Below, piece by piece: positions 35,509 through 44,082 of a stretch of 63,184 nt of DNA. Position 1 is the first letter of the stretch. Each line of letters opens with the position of its first letter. The stretch lies in the NCBI GenBank assembly GCA_021159885.1, contig JAGHDO010000010.1, positions 1-63,184 of the forward strand. The letters are read 5' to 3'. The position numbers and the translations under genes were made by a program. This DNA is from Synergistota bacterium. Its GTDB lineage: Bacteria > Synergistota > GBS-1. The notes beneath the pieces were generated by a model. It had not been told where the DNA came from. It did no database searches and worked only from the letters and a program-made list of their open reading frames with translations.

Positions 35509-35536
35509 ATTGTATACAGTATATTTCATATTGTAT
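35509..35536. promoter_or_regulatory. Putative GntR operator: TGTATACA palindrome and tandem ATTGTAT repeats
   Basis: A perfect palindrome TGTATACA at 35511-35518 is typical of FadR-subfamily operators. Its left half, ATTGTAT, occurs at 35509-35515 and again at 35530-35536, exactly 21 bp (two helical turns) apart. The pair covers the expected transcription start and the edge of the -10 box of the lactate promoter. Autoregulation is inferred. Confidence 0.55.
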
Positions 35537-35563
35537 TATAACCGTTTTAAATATCCTCGTCAA
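35535..35563 (-). promoter_or_regulatory. Promoter of the gntR-lactate operon
   Basis: Minus strand: TTGACG (35563-35558), 17-bp spacer and TATAAT (35540-35535). It lies about 45 bases upstream of the ATT start. Match to consensus is 11 of 12. Confidence 0.8.
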
Positions 35564-35625
35564 GATCCTGGTTGACAAAAATAAGCTCATCCTCCAGCAT
35601 ATTAGGAGAAAGGAGGCGAGCTAAA

Positions 35626-36420
35626 ATGAGGGGTATCGTGCTACTTCTAACACTCTTCTTCATGGGAACGGGAGCGATCAAGGGAAGCGAAGAGCTCATC
35701 AGAATAACCATCGTTTACGATAACGAGCTGTGCAGCGAAAGCGACGGATTGATCAGAGATTGGGGGTTCTCCTGCCTGATCAAGTATAATAGGAAAAATA
35801 TTCTCTTCGATACTGGAGGAAATGGAAAAATCTTGCTTGAGAACATGAAACTTCTTAACATAGATCCGAGATCGGTGAGCGCGGTCTTTCTCTCCCACGC
35901 GCATGGAGACCATACTGGAGGACTCGCAAGCTTTCTCAGAGAAAATCATAATGTCAGCGTATATATCCCAAAAGCGTTTCCTGATAGGATAAAGAAGGAA
36001 ATCACGCACCTGGGAGCAAATCTCCTTCAAATAGGAAGAGATCCTCAGCAAATAGGTGAAGGAGTCTACTCAACAGGTGAGCTTGGAGAGTGGATAAAGG
36101 AACAATCCTTGATACTTGATACTCCCCGAGGCTCTATAGTGATAACCGGATGTGCGCACCCTGGCATAGTAAAAATAGCGGAGAGAGCAATGAAAATAAC
36201 GGGGAAGAAAATTCTTCTCCTTATAGGAGGGTTTCACCTCTGTGGAATAAGAAAAAGTGAAATAACCCACATAGCTCTCCACCTTAAGAAACTCGGTGTA
36301 ATCAACGTTGCTCCGACCCACTGCTCAGGCGAGAAAGCTCGCTTGATATTTAAAGAAATATTTGGTAAAAACTATATTCCAGCGGGGTTAGGAATAACTA
36401 TAAGGGGTGACAAGCTTTGA
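35626..36420 (+). CDS. Metallo-beta-lactamase-fold protein with signal peptide (COG1237-like)
   Basis: MBL-fold hydrolase of 264 residues. Residues 1-20 (MRGIVLLLTLFFMGTGAIKG) look like a signal peptide, so it is probably exported. The metal site is SHAHGDHTGG, with GCAHPGI and GGFHL further on and PTHCSGEKA near the end. This layout matches the family that includes the methanopterin-pathway dihydropteridine enzyme, but most members are uncharacterised. ATG 35626 lies nine bases after AAGGAGG; an in-frame TTG at 35572 is part of a possible -35 box (TTGACA). It overlaps ttuA by four bases. Confidence 0.82.
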   Translation: MRGIVLLLTLFFMGTGAIKGSEELIRITIVYDNELCSESDGLIRDWGFSCLIKYNRKNILFDTGGNGKILLENMKLLNIDPRSVSAVFLSHAHGDHTGGLASFLRENHNVSVYIPKAFPDRIKKEITHLGANLLQIGRDPQQIGEGVYSTGELGEWIKEQSLILDTPRGSIVITGCAHPGIVKIAERAMKITGKKILLLIGGFHLCGIRKSEITHIALHLKKLGVINVAPTHCSGEKARLIFKEIFGKNYIPAGLGITIRGDKL

Positions 36421-37331
36421 AAAAGAGGAAGTGCAAGATGTGTGGGAAGGAAGCGATTTTTTTCTTTAGATCCCACAGGATTGCTTTATGCGAAGACTGT
36501 GCTAAAAGGTTCGTGGAAAGGCGGGTTGAAAGAACCATAAAATCATATAAGCTTCTTAAAAAAGACGATAGAATCCTAATTGCCGTATCCGGGGGAAAAG
36601 ACAGCTTAGCGCTGTGGCAGATTTTGGAAAATCTTGGCTATCAAGCGGATGGAATGTTTATAGATCTAGGAATACCCTATTTTTCCACAGTATCAATGGA
36701 AAAAAGCAAGTTACTGGCAGAGAAGCTGTCCCGAAAGCTATTCATAGTTAAGATAGAGGATTTTTTTAACATGAATCTTATAGAACTCGCTCGAAAGGAG
36801 AAAAGAGAACCATGTGCCTTCTGTGGCATGATCAAGAGATATATAATGAACAAGACAGCATTAGACCATGGCTATAATGTTATAGCAACCGGTCATCATC
36901 TCGACGATGAATGCTCCGTGCTTTTAGGAAACGTTTTAAACTGGCAGATAGAGTACCTTAGAAGGCAAGGTCCCATCCTGAACGAAAGGGAGGGGTTCGT
37001 CAGAAAGGTAAAGCCATTAGCCCTATGTAGTGAAGAAGAGATAAAAGGTTATGTTGAAGTTTCAAAAATAGATCACGTTTTGGGTGGATGCCCTCTGTCT
37101 AAAGGAGCCACATCTCATTTCTATAAAGATATAATGAACCAAATAGAGAGAAAAATGCCAGGAGCAAAACTCAGATTTTACAAGGAATTTCTCAAAAACA
37201 AGAAAAGGCTTTTTGGAGAGGAAGTTCCACCTCAGCTTAAGCCATGCGAGAGATGCGGTTATCCCACCACCGCAGGGATATGCACCTTCTGCAGGCTCAG
37301 AGAAAAGGTTAAAAATAAGGGAGGCGTTTAA
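36417..37331 (+). CDS. ttuA: tRNA 2-thiolation enzyme TtuA (TtcA/TtuA family)
   Basis: ATP-dependent sulfurtransferase of 304 residues. It has an N-terminal zinc finger (Cys6, Cys9, Cys25, Cys28), the PP-loop SGGKDS at 58-63, three cysteines matching the [4Fe-4S] ligands of TtuA (Cys133 and Cys136 in PCAFC, Cys225 in GGCPLS), and a C-terminal zinc finger (CERCG...CTFC). Zinc fingers at both ends fit TtuA, which makes 2-thioribothymidine at tRNA position 54, a heat-adaptation modification. The TTG start overlaps the previous stop as TTGA. A TtuB-like sulfur carrier is not in this window. Confidence 0.85.
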   Translation: MKKRKCKMCGKEAIFFFRSHRIALCEDCAKRFVERRVERTIKSYKLLKKDDRILIAVSGGKDSLALWQILENLGYQADGMFIDLGIPYFSTVSMEKSKLLAEKLSRKLFIVKIEDFFNMNLIELARKEKREPCAFCGMIKRYIMNKTALDHGYNVIATGHHLDDECSVLLGNVLNWQIEYLRRQGPILNEREGFVRKVKPLALCSEEEIKGYVEVSKIDHVLGGCPLSKGATSHFYKDIMNQIERKMPGAKLRFYKEFLKNKKRLFGEEVPPQLKPCERCGYPTTAGICTFCRLREKVKNKGGV

Positions 37332-37349
37332 GATTAAACGCCTCCCTTA
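37316..37349 (-). terminator. Intrinsic terminator of the aminotransferase gene, inside the ttuA end
   Basis: TAAGGGAGGCGTTTAA (37316-37331) pairs with TTAAACGCCTCCCTTA (37334-37349). On the minus strand it is followed by TTTTTAACC, a good U-tract. It lies between the convergent ttuA and aminotransferase genes and includes the last codons of ttuA; on the plus strand it lacks a U-tract. Confidence 0.75.
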
Positions 37350-37356
37350 AAAACCA

Positions 37357-38754
37357 TTACCATCCTTTAAGAAACCTCGTTACATCATCTGGAACTTTAC
37401 CATCGCGAACATCGCGCATCGCTTCCTCTATTATACTTACGCCACGCTCAAGCTCCTCTTCTCTAATAACAAGCGGAGGTGCAATCCTTAAAACGTTACC
37501 CCCTTTGCCAAAAGTAACGAGTATTAGACCCTTTTCCCAAGCTCTCCAGCATATCTTAAGAGCGGTTTCTCTATCAGCTTCTTTCGTCTCCCTGTCTTTC
37601 ACGATATCAATACCTATGAGAAAACCTACTCCTCTAACATCTCCTATAAAATCAAAGTCGTTCTTTAAACTCTCAAACTCATCGATAAGGCGTTTCCCTA
37701 AGCTGCTCGTCCTACCAAGCAGTTTTTCTTCCCCCACGACCTCAATGGTTGCCATAGCGGAGCTTGCGCTGACCGCATGACCAAGATGAGTAAAAACGAA
37801 AAGCGGAGGAGGAACGCTTTCCATTATCTCCTCTTTACCCACGGCAGCAGATATGGGCATGCCGCCACCGAGAGCCTTCGCGGTTGAAATTATATCCGGG
37901 ACAACGCCGAAATGCTCAATCCCCCACCATTTACCCGTCCTGCCTATCCCGGTTTGAACCTCCTCATCGATAAGAACGATCCCATATTTGTCGCAAAGCT
38001 TTCTCAATCCTTTAAAAAATTCAACCGGAGGTATTACAACACCAGCATCGCCTTGCATGGGTTCTATAATAATCGCTGCCACGTCCCCAGAAAGCCTCTC
38101 GATTTCACGCTTAACGTTCTCAAGTGCCCTATCGCTCAAAGCTTGGGGATCCTTATAGCCATCTATTCCCCAGCTATTTCTATAAGGATCAGGGTACTCC
38201 AGAAAGCTTATCTCAGATATTGGATAAACTTTATTTCTCACTTCCGGTTTTAATATACCGGTTGCGGAAAGAGCCCCATATGTCATACCATGATAAGAAT
38301 CCAGAAAAGATATAACATGTTTTTTCCCGGTATAAGCCCGCGCAGACTTAATAGCGGAATCAACGCTATCCGAACCAGAAAAACCAAAGGTTACCTTTTT
38401 CCTAAAATCTCCAGGAGTAATTTCCACCAGCGCTTTCGCAAGTTTCACAGGAGCCTCGTGATAGAGATAAACGATAGTATAGTTAAGTACTTTATCGATT
38501 TGCTTTTTTATCGCGTCAACGACCTTAGGGTGCCTGTGCCCGACATTATAAACACAAGCGCTGGTTAGAAAATCGATATACTCATTTCCATCTAAGTCCC
38601 ATACCTTAGCTCCCTCCGCCCTCTCAACGCAGAGAGGATAATACTTTAAGGAAGCAGCAGATGCAATATAAGCGCTATCCTCCTTAGCAAGCTCCAAGCT
38701 TTTTCCTATATTCCTGGACACATACCTTTCAATATCAGCCCATCTCATTCTCAC
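37357..38754 (-). CDS. Class III PLP-dependent aminotransferase (GABA aminotransferase-like)
   Basis: PLP enzyme of 465 residues. The motifs are [78 protein letters not shown], and the PLP lysine in [13 protein letters not shown]. The family contains 4-aminobutyrate and ornithine aminotransferases and the broad amino-acid racemases of Thermococcales, so the exact reaction is open. GTG 38754 follows GGGGAGGG by five bases. It is divergent from the TRAP genes with a shared promoter region. Confidence 0.88.
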   Translation of the reverse strand: MRMRWADIERYVSRNIGKSLELAKEDSAYIASAASLKYYPLCVERAEGAKVWDLDGNEYIDFLTSACVYNVGHRHPKVVDAIKKQIDKVLNYTIVYLYHEAPVKLAKALVEITPGDFRKKVTFGFSGSDSVDSAIKSARAYTGKKHVISFLDSYHGMTYGALSATGILKPEVRNKVYPISEISFLEYPDPYRNSWGIDGYKDPQALSDRALENVKREIERLSGDVAAIIIEPMQGDAGVVIPPVEFFKGLRKLCDKYGIVLIDEEVQTGIGRTGKWWGIEHFGVVPDIISTAKALGGGMPISAAVGKEEIMESVPPPLFVFTHLGHAVSASSAMATIEVVGEEKLLGRTSSLGKRLIDEFESLKNDFDFIGDVRGVGFLIGIDIVKDRETKEADRETALKICWRAWEKGLILVTFGKGGNVLRIAPPLVIREEELERGVSIIEEAMRDVRDGKVPDDVTRFLKGW

Positions 38755-38785
38755 ACAGCCCTCCCCTTAAGAAGGATCCTCATCA

Positions 38786-38814
38786 AGATAACACAGATCT
38801 TAAAGTATTGTCAA
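38786..38814 (-). promoter_or_regulatory. Promoter of the aminotransferase gene
   Basis: Minus strand: perfect TTGACA (38814-38809), 17-bp spacer, TTATCT (38791-38786). The GTG start is about 30 bases downstream. Confidence 0.65.
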
Positions 38815-38871
38815 GCTTCGTAGCAAAAGATAAGGAAATTTTAGAAGAAACCGCACGAAACAAAAACGAAT

Positions 38872-38900
38872 TTGACACATCAAATTCTTAGAGATAAAAT
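38872..38900 (+). promoter_or_regulatory. Promoter of the TRAP transporter operon
   Basis: TTGACA (38872-38877), 17-bp spacer and TAAAAT (38895-38900), about 40 bases before the dctP ATG. The divergent aminotransferase promoter is 58 bp away, leaving room for a shared regulator. Confidence 0.78.
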
Positions 38901-38938
38901 CTCCTAATAAGAAGATTACTGCAGGAGGTGGGAGCTAT

Positions 38939-39916
38939 ATGAAGAAACGATATTTCGTGAGTCTGATGTTGGTCATATTCACCGTTATCGCCGTGGGCGC
39001 GGTAGCCTCCGCTAAAATCAATATCAAGCTTGCTCACGTGGTGAATACCCAAGACGCTTTTCACATCTGTGCTGTGAAATTCAAGGAGCTCGTCGAGAAG
39101 GAAACCAACGGGGAGGTAACCATAACGATCTATCCAAACGCACAGCTTGGAGACGAGAGAACGCTCCTTGAGAGGATGAAAATGGGCGTAGTAGACGCCG
39201 GCGTTATAACCACAGGGCCTATAATCAACTTCGTGCCAAGGTTCGGAGTCATAGACCTCCCATTTTTATTCAGAGGACCAGAGCATGCATATAAGGTTCT
39301 GGACGGTCCCATAGGAAAGAGCCTGCTTAAAGACATGGAAAAGCAGGGATGGAAGGGTCTTGCCTTCGCAGAAAGAGGATTTCGCAATCTTACAAATAGC
39401 AAAAGACCCGTTTACAAACCCGCAGATGTTAAGGGGCTCAAGATAAGGGTCATGCAGAACCCTGTATACGTGGATACCTTTAAAGCCCTTGGGGCTAACG
39501 CGGTTCCCATGGCCTGGACCGAGGTCTTGACTGCACTGCAGCAGGGCACCGTGGATGGTCAGGAAAATCCATTAAACGTCATTTATGCATTTAAGCTATA
39601 TGAAGTTCAGAAATATCTCGCCATGACGAGACATGCTTATGCGCCAGCTGTCATAATGATGAGCTTAAAGACATGGAAAAGGCTTCCTGAAAAGCATAGA
39701 AAGGTCATTCAGGAAGCTGCACAGAAAGCCGCTGAATACGAGAGAAACTATGACAACAGTAAGGAAACTGAATGGTTAGCCTTCGTCAAGAAAAAGGGAA
39801 TGGTAGTTACCTATCCGGATATAGAAGCCTTCAGAAAAGCGGTAAAACCGGTTTACGATAAATACGCGCCTAAGTTCGGAGTTAAGCTCGTCGAGGCTAT
39901 AATAAACACCAAATAA
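38939..39916 (+). CDS. dctP: TRAP transporter solute-binding protein (DctP family)
   Basis: Exported binding protein of 325 residues. A signal peptide ends near VGAVASA. The DctP signature IKLAHVVNTQDAFHICAVKF follows, then GLAFAERGFRNLTNSKRPV, PADVKGLKIRVMQNPVYVDTFKALGANAVPMAWTEV (the arginine that binds the carboxylate is in KIRVMQ), and GTVDGQENPL. Ligand is an organic or amino acid with a carboxylate. ATG follows GGAGGTGGGAG. Confidence 0.94.
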   Translation: MKKRYFVSLMLVIFTVIAVGAVASAKINIKLAHVVNTQDAFHICAVKFKELVEKETNGEVTITIYPNAQLGDERTLLERMKMGVVDAGVITTGPIINFVPRFGVIDLPFLFRGPEHAYKVLDGPIGKSLLKDMEKQGWKGLAFAERGFRNLTNSKRPVYKPADVKGLKIRVMQNPVYVDTFKALGANAVPMAWTEVLTALQQGTVDGQENPLNVIYAFKLYEVQKYLAMTRHAYAPAVIMMSLKTWKRLPEKHRKVIQEAAQKAAEYERNYDNSKETEWLAFVKKKGMVVTYPDIEAFRKAVKPVYDKYAPKFGVKLVEAIINTK

Positions 39917-39941
39917 AAATTTTAGAAAATGAGCAGAAAAA

Positions 39942-39981
39942 TGGATAACGGGGCTGGGGGAAAAATCCACCGCCCCGTTAT
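39942..39981 (+). terminator. Stem-loop between dctP and dctQ
   Basis: GATAACGGGGC (39942-39952) pairs with GCCCCGTTATC (39971-39981), an 11-bp stem 25 bases after the dctP stop. Only a weak U-tract follows (ATGCTTTTAAG). It ends one base before the likely dctQ ATG, so it may both attenuate transcription and control dctQ translation. Confidence 0.6.
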
Positions 39982-39982
39982 C

Positions 39983-40447
39983 ATGCTTTTAAGTGATAGG
40001 GTAAATAAGATTTGTGAGATCGTTCTTTTCATCTTTATCTTTGCTATGATAATTACAACAACGATGCAAGTAATTTTCAGGTTTTTCTTTCAAGCCCTCT
40101 CCTGGTCCGAAGAAATCACGCGATTTCTACTCGTTTGGTCATCCCTAATAGGAGCGGCAATAGCGTTTAAGCGCGGATCCCACATAGCGGTTACATTCGT
40201 GATAGAAAGATTCCCTCCCGCTCTTCGAAAGCTGGCGGTGGTGATAACACATATATTGGGGGTCATATTTTTCTTCATCGTTCTCTGGTACGGCATAGAG
40301 CTGATGATCGAGGAGTCAACGCAGACTTCACCGGCGCTTAACATTCCCATGCCTTACATATACTCCATCTATCCAATTATGGGAGCCGTAATCATACTCC
40401 ACCTTGCATCCGGACTTATGGAAGCCTTCGGGAAGGAGAGTGAATAA
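39983..40447 (+). CDS. dctQ: TRAP transporter small membrane subunit (DctQ family)
   Basis: Four-helix membrane protein, 154 residues from ATG 39983. DctQ marks are RFFFQALSWSEEITRFLLVW and GAAIAFKRGSHIAV. The frame extends up to ATG 39929, but those codons cover the stem-loop and give an atypical glycine-rich lead. No candidate has a clear ribosome site, so the start stays uncertain. It lies between dctP and dctM. Confidence 0.85.
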   Translation: MLLSDRVNKICEIVLFIFIFAMIITTTMQVIFRFFFQALSWSEEITRFLLVWSSLIGAAIAFKRGSHIAVTFVIERFPPALRKLAVVITHILGVIFFFIVLWYGIELMIEESTQTSPALNIPMPYIYSIYPIMGAVIILHLASGLMEAFGKESE

Positions 40448-40448
40448 A

Positions 40449-41732
40449 ATGGGATGGCTTCTTTTCGGCACGTTTTTCCTTCTCATGCTCCTGGGAGCCC
40501 CTATTGCCCTTGCGATAGGTATTGCTGCACTCCTTATCTTCATAATTAGCGACATACCCTTGCAAATGGTTCCACAAACACTATTTGAGGGAAATGACTC
40601 TTTCGCACTTGTCGCAGTCCCATTCTTTATTCTTGCTGGAGATATACTCGCTAAAGGGGGAATATCAGAGAGAATTATCGCTTTTGCTGAAGCAACCCTT
40701 GGGAAGATAAGAGGAGGCCTCGCTATAGTATCCATAGTCGCATCTATGTTCATAGCAGCTATATCTGGTTCAGGTGCGGCAACTACCGCTGCGGTTGGTT
40801 CTGCTCTCCTCCCAGAGCTTAAGAAAAAAGGATATGATATAGATTTCTCCTCCGCACTCATTGCTTCATCCGGAACAATAGGGGTCGTAATTCCCCCAAG
40901 CGTTCCAATGGTATTATATGGCGTCATAGCAGGAGAATCGGTATCAAAGCTTTTTATGGGCGGATTTATTCCCGGAGCTCTGATGGGATTAGCCTTGGTT
41001 GGACTGGCAATATATGTAGCAAGGAAACGAAACTATCCTCCCGGAACCTCACTACCTGGAAGGGAAGTATTAAGCAGATTTCTGTCCTCCCTCTGGGGGT
41101 TAATGACTCCCGTTATAATTTTGGGAGGCATATTTTCAGGTGTATTCACTCCCTCCGAGGCAGCCGCAATAGCGGTAGATTATAGCCTAATAGTCGCGTT
41201 CTTTATTTATAAGGGATTAACCCTAAAAAAAATCTTTAAGATAGTTGTAAATGCGGGAGTGACCTCATCGCTCGTCATGTTCATAATAGCCACCGCAAAA
41301 TTATTCGGCTGGGGACTCGCTTTCTACCAAGTTCCAGAAAAGATAGCTAAAGCTCTTCTCTCAACAGTGGGAAATGAACCTCTTTTAATCTATCTCGTTA
41401 TAGACATCATCATCTTGCTCGCAGGAATGTTCATGGAAACAGCTTCCGCTCTTATAATACTAACCCCCATATTTCTCCCAACCATCCTCAAGCTTAATGG
41501 CAATCTCATTCATTTTGGACTAATGGTCGTTATAGGCTTAGCCATAGGAATGGCAACGCCTCCGGTAGCAATAAACATATACGTAGCAAGCGCAATAACG
41601 GGACTAACGCTTGAGCAGATAAGCAAATCGATCTTACCAATGGTGCTGGCGCTAATTGGCGTTTTAATCCTTATAACCTATTTCCCGTCTCTCACGCTCC
41701 TGCTGCCCAGGATATTTCTTGGAGCCGGTTAA
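40449..41732 (+). CDS. dctM: TRAP transporter large membrane subunit (DctM family)
   Basis: Main transport subunit of 427 residues with about 12 helices. Family motifs are LLGAPIALAIGIAAL, PFFILAGDILAKGGISERII, SGSGAATTAAVGSALLPELKKKGY, and GVFTPSEAAAIAV. ATG 40449 follows GGAAGGAG; the dctQ stop is one base upstream. The frame stays open to 40404, but that part overlaps dctQ. It couples Na+ to uptake in known systems. Confidence 0.94.
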   Translation: MGWLLFGTFFLLMLLGAPIALAIGIAALLIFIISDIPLQMVPQTLFEGNDSFALVAVPFFILAGDILAKGGISERIIAFAEATLGKIRGGLAIVSIVASMFIAAISGSGAATTAAVGSALLPELKKKGYDIDFSSALIASSGTIGVVIPPSVPMVLYGVIAGESVSKLFMGGFIPGALMGLALVGLAIYVARKRNYPPGTSLPGREVLSRFLSSLWGLMTPVIILGGIFSGVFTPSEAAAIAVDYSLIVAFFIYKGLTLKKIFKIVVNAGVTSSLVMFIIATAKLFGWGLAFYQVPEKIAKALLSTVGNEPLLIYLVIDIIILLAGMFMETASALIILTPIFLPTILKLNGNLIHFGLMVVIGLAIGMATPPVAINIYVASAITGLTLEQISKSILPMVLALIGVLILITYFPSLTLLLPRIFLGAG

Positions 41733-41752
41733 ACCTGTTAAGATAAATTAAG

Positions 41753-41784
41753 GGGAAGGGACCTATTATCCCTTCCCTTTTTTT
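41753..41784 (+). terminator. Intrinsic terminator of the TRAP operon
   Basis: GGGAAGGGA (41753-41761) pairs with TCCCTTCCC (41769-41777) and is followed by seven T residues. It sits 20 bases after dctM and touches the end of the convergent MBL gene, so it may work in both directions. Confidence 0.85.
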
Positions 41785-42635
41785 CAAAGTTGCGAACTTT
41801 CTATAATCATCCCACAATGTAACTTATGAAATCCCTCTTTAAAGGCATCGGCAAAAAGGCACTCCGCTTTAAATCCGGTGCAATGGCCCGTGTAAACGGA
41901 GCTTAAGCCAAGCTCCTTCAAAGTAGCCATGGTTTTCCTTATTCTCTCCTCCGAAGCCTCTATAAGATGAAACCCCCCGATAACCGCGGAAAGATCTTTG
42001 ACACCAGTTATGTCCATAGCTTTCTTAAGCATGCTCACTATGCCAGGATGAGAACATCCGCTTATAAGGAGTAGCTTTGAATTATCAACGATGGCTAAAC
42101 CGATCTCATCTTCAACGCTGTCTTTAAGAAGTTTTCCGCTCTCAATTTTATAAAGCGATATCGTAGGATACCTTTCAAAATCAAGTTTTTCCTCGTCCCT
42201 TATCTCCCCCGTTGTGAAAACTCCCTTCGCTATTTCAATCGGATCCTCAGACAATACCCACACTCCTCCCAGTTTCTCTACTTCTTCCCTCAAACGAGGA
42301 TGAATTCCCACATAGAAAAAACCTCCCTCAAGGGCAAAACTCATTTTAAAGATCTTCGGATGAGCAAATATCGGGATCTCTTTTCCTATACGTCTTACAA
42401 GTTCATGAATCCCTCCCGTGTGATCGAGGTGACTATGAGACAGGACTATCATGTCTATACTCTTAGGATCTATTCCAAGCTTATCCATGTTAAATAAGAT
42501 AGGCTCGGCATAAGTCGCGGTGTCAAAGAGAATCCTCTCCCCGTCTTTTTCTATTAAAAAAGATATCCCATGTTGAGCCCAAAATGGACTGTTATATCCC
42601 ACATAATCTTCCGCGAGAACGTATATCTTAAACAT
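41784..42635 (-). CDS. Metallo-beta-lactamase-fold protein, cytoplasmic (COG1237-like)
   Basis: MBL-fold hydrolase of 283 residues, paralogue of 35626-36420. The metal site is LSHSHLDHTGG, then ISGCSHPGIVSML, IGGFHL, and YTGHCTGFKAE. There is no signal peptide; the start is MFKIYVLAEDYVGYNSPF. ATG 42635 lies eight bases after GGGAGG. It follows the APC permease gene by 14 bp. Function unknown beyond the fold. Confidence 0.83.
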   Translation of the reverse strand: MFKIYVLAEDYVGYNSPFWAQHGISFLIEKDGERILFDTATYAEPILFNMDKLGIDPKSIDMIVLSHSHLDHTGGIHELVRRIGKEIPIFAHPKIFKMSFALEGGFFYVGIHPRLREEVEKLGGVWVLSEDPIEIAKGVFTTGEIRDEEKLDFERYPTISLYKIESGKLLKDSVEDEIGLAIVDNSKLLLISGCSHPGIVSMLKKAMDITGVKDLSAVIGGFHLIEASEERIRKTMATLKELGLSSVYTGHCTGFKAECLFADAFKEGFHKLHCGMIIESSQL

Positions 42636-42649
42636 ATAAGAATCCTCCC

Positions 42650-43984
42650 TCACTCAAGATATCTTCCCCTGGGCCATTCAGAAACAAGCTTCTTCACCTC
42701 TTCCTTATTCTTGCTAAAACCTACAAAGTAAACGATAGTCCCTATAAGAAGCCATATACCGAAGTAAGCTAAAGCCTTTGGCCCTTGAAGGATCAGGAAA
42801 TAAACCGATATACCTAAGCCCAGCACAGGAAAAATTATCTTCCATCCGTCAAGCTTAAAGAAGTTCCCCTTTTCATACATTTCAGGAAATCTCTTGGGCA
42901 GGAAAAACACGCAAAGGTGAAAGGCTATCCACTCAAGCAGAAATGAGGCAACCACTATCTCAGCAACAAGCTGAATAGTTCCCGTAATTATAAGAAAGAT
43001 AGCTATGATATCGCCAACTATAAGAGCAACGTGAGGAATGCCATATTTGTTTATTTTATAAAAACCGGGCAATAGCTTATCTCTCGATAGAGAAAAGGCA
43101 ACTCTCGCTGCTGTCGCTTGCTCCCCGTTATGAGATGTTAAGATAGCCGCCCACGCAACGAGAACGATAAAAGCCACGCCAAAGGATCCCATAAAAGTAG
43201 ATGCGGCAGTGGCGTAAGGAGCCTTGGAAGCCGCAAACTTACCCCACGGGAGAACCCCAACGCAAACCAAGCTCGAGGACACATACAGAACTATAGGGAT
43301 CAATACACCAAGCAAAACAGCTTTAGGCAAAATCGATGGATCTCTGACTTCCTCACCGATATCTGTAGCCACGGTTATACCCGCATAGGCGAATATCAAA
43401 AGAGAAGCTGCTTTAAGAACCCCACTGAACCCCATAGGAGATCCCATTCTAAGGTAAGCCAACTTCATATGAGGAAGTCCAAGAAACGTAAAGATCAATA
43501 TGCCCAGAACCAAGAATATAAAAAGAATATTTTGAACAACCGCGACCAACTTGATACCCAAGTAGTTTATAACGAGAAAAGCAAGCGTAAGCACAACAGC
43601 TCCAGCGATAACAGACATGTTAAAGCTAACGCCGGGCAAAGCATTAAGATAGTTTATGAACGCCTTGGCGGTAATAGCGATAGGACCTATAATCGCAAGC
43701 CACATTGACCAACCAGTTAGAAATCCAAAAAGAGGATGGATGATTCTCGATGGATATACATAGCTTCCTCCCTCAACGGGGTAGAACGAAGAAAGCGATG
43801 CCGTCGTGAGTCCAATCAATATAATGGGAACAGCGCCTATAAGATAAGCAAGCCAGACCAAAGATCCTGAAAACTTAGCAGCGATCCCCGTAACTATAAA
43901 AAGCCCCGCTCCTATAACGATGCCCGCAACTATCGAAGTGGTGTCTAAGAGTCCCAGCTCACTTCTCAATCTCCCCTTACTCAT
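42650..43984 (-). CDS. APC-family amino acid permease
   Basis: Twelve-helix amino-acid/polyamine/organocation transporter, 444 residues. The first helix has the APC substrate loop SIVAGIVIGAGLFIVTG; GGSYVYPSRIIHPLFGFLTGW and FAYAGITVATDIGEEVRDP follow. It could be a uniporter, symporter or exchanger; substrate unknown. A consensus promoter is 46 bases upstream. Confidence 0.92.
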   Translation of the reverse strand: MSKGRLRSELGLLDTTSIVAGIVIGAGLFIVTGIAAKFSGSLVWLAYLIGAVPIILIGLTTASLSSFYPVEGGSYVYPSRIIHPLFGFLTGWSMWLAIIGPIAITAKAFINYLNALPGVSFNMSVIAGAVVLTLAFLVINYLGIKLVAVVQNILFIFLVLGILIFTFLGLPHMKLAYLRMGSPMGFSGVLKAASLLIFAYAGITVATDIGEEVRDPSILPKAVLLGVLIPIVLYVSSSLVCVGVLPWGKFAASKAPYATAASTFMGSFGVAFIVLVAWAAILTSHNGEQATAARVAFSLSRDKLLPGFYKINKYGIPHVALIVGDIIAIFLIITGTIQLVAEIVVASFLLEWIAFHLCVFFLPKRFPEMYEKGNFFKLDGWKIIFPVLGLGISVYFLILQGPKALAYFGIWLLIGTIVYFVGFSKNKEEVKKLVSEWPRGRYLE

Positions 43985-44029
43985 CTCCTCTTTCCCCCTC
44001 CCTAAAATGTTTTGAAATAGCTTGCTTGA

Positions 44030-44058
44030 AATATATCATAGCTGAGAATTAGTGTCAA
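44030..44058 (-). promoter_or_regulatory. Promoter of the APC permease operon
   Basis: Minus strand: TTGACA (44058-44053), 17-bp spacer, TATATT (44035-44030). The ilvD stop is 25 bases upstream, so the permease is transcribed separately from ilvD. Confidence 0.78.
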
Positions 44059-44082
44059 CAAAGCTGTGCAAAGATGCAATAG

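Noticed and set aside
36417-37331. LarE, the sulfur-inserting enzyme for the LarA cofactor
   Set aside because: It is a PP-loop enzyme near larA, but it has the two zinc fingers and cluster cysteines of TtuA and is a member of the TtcA/TtuA group.
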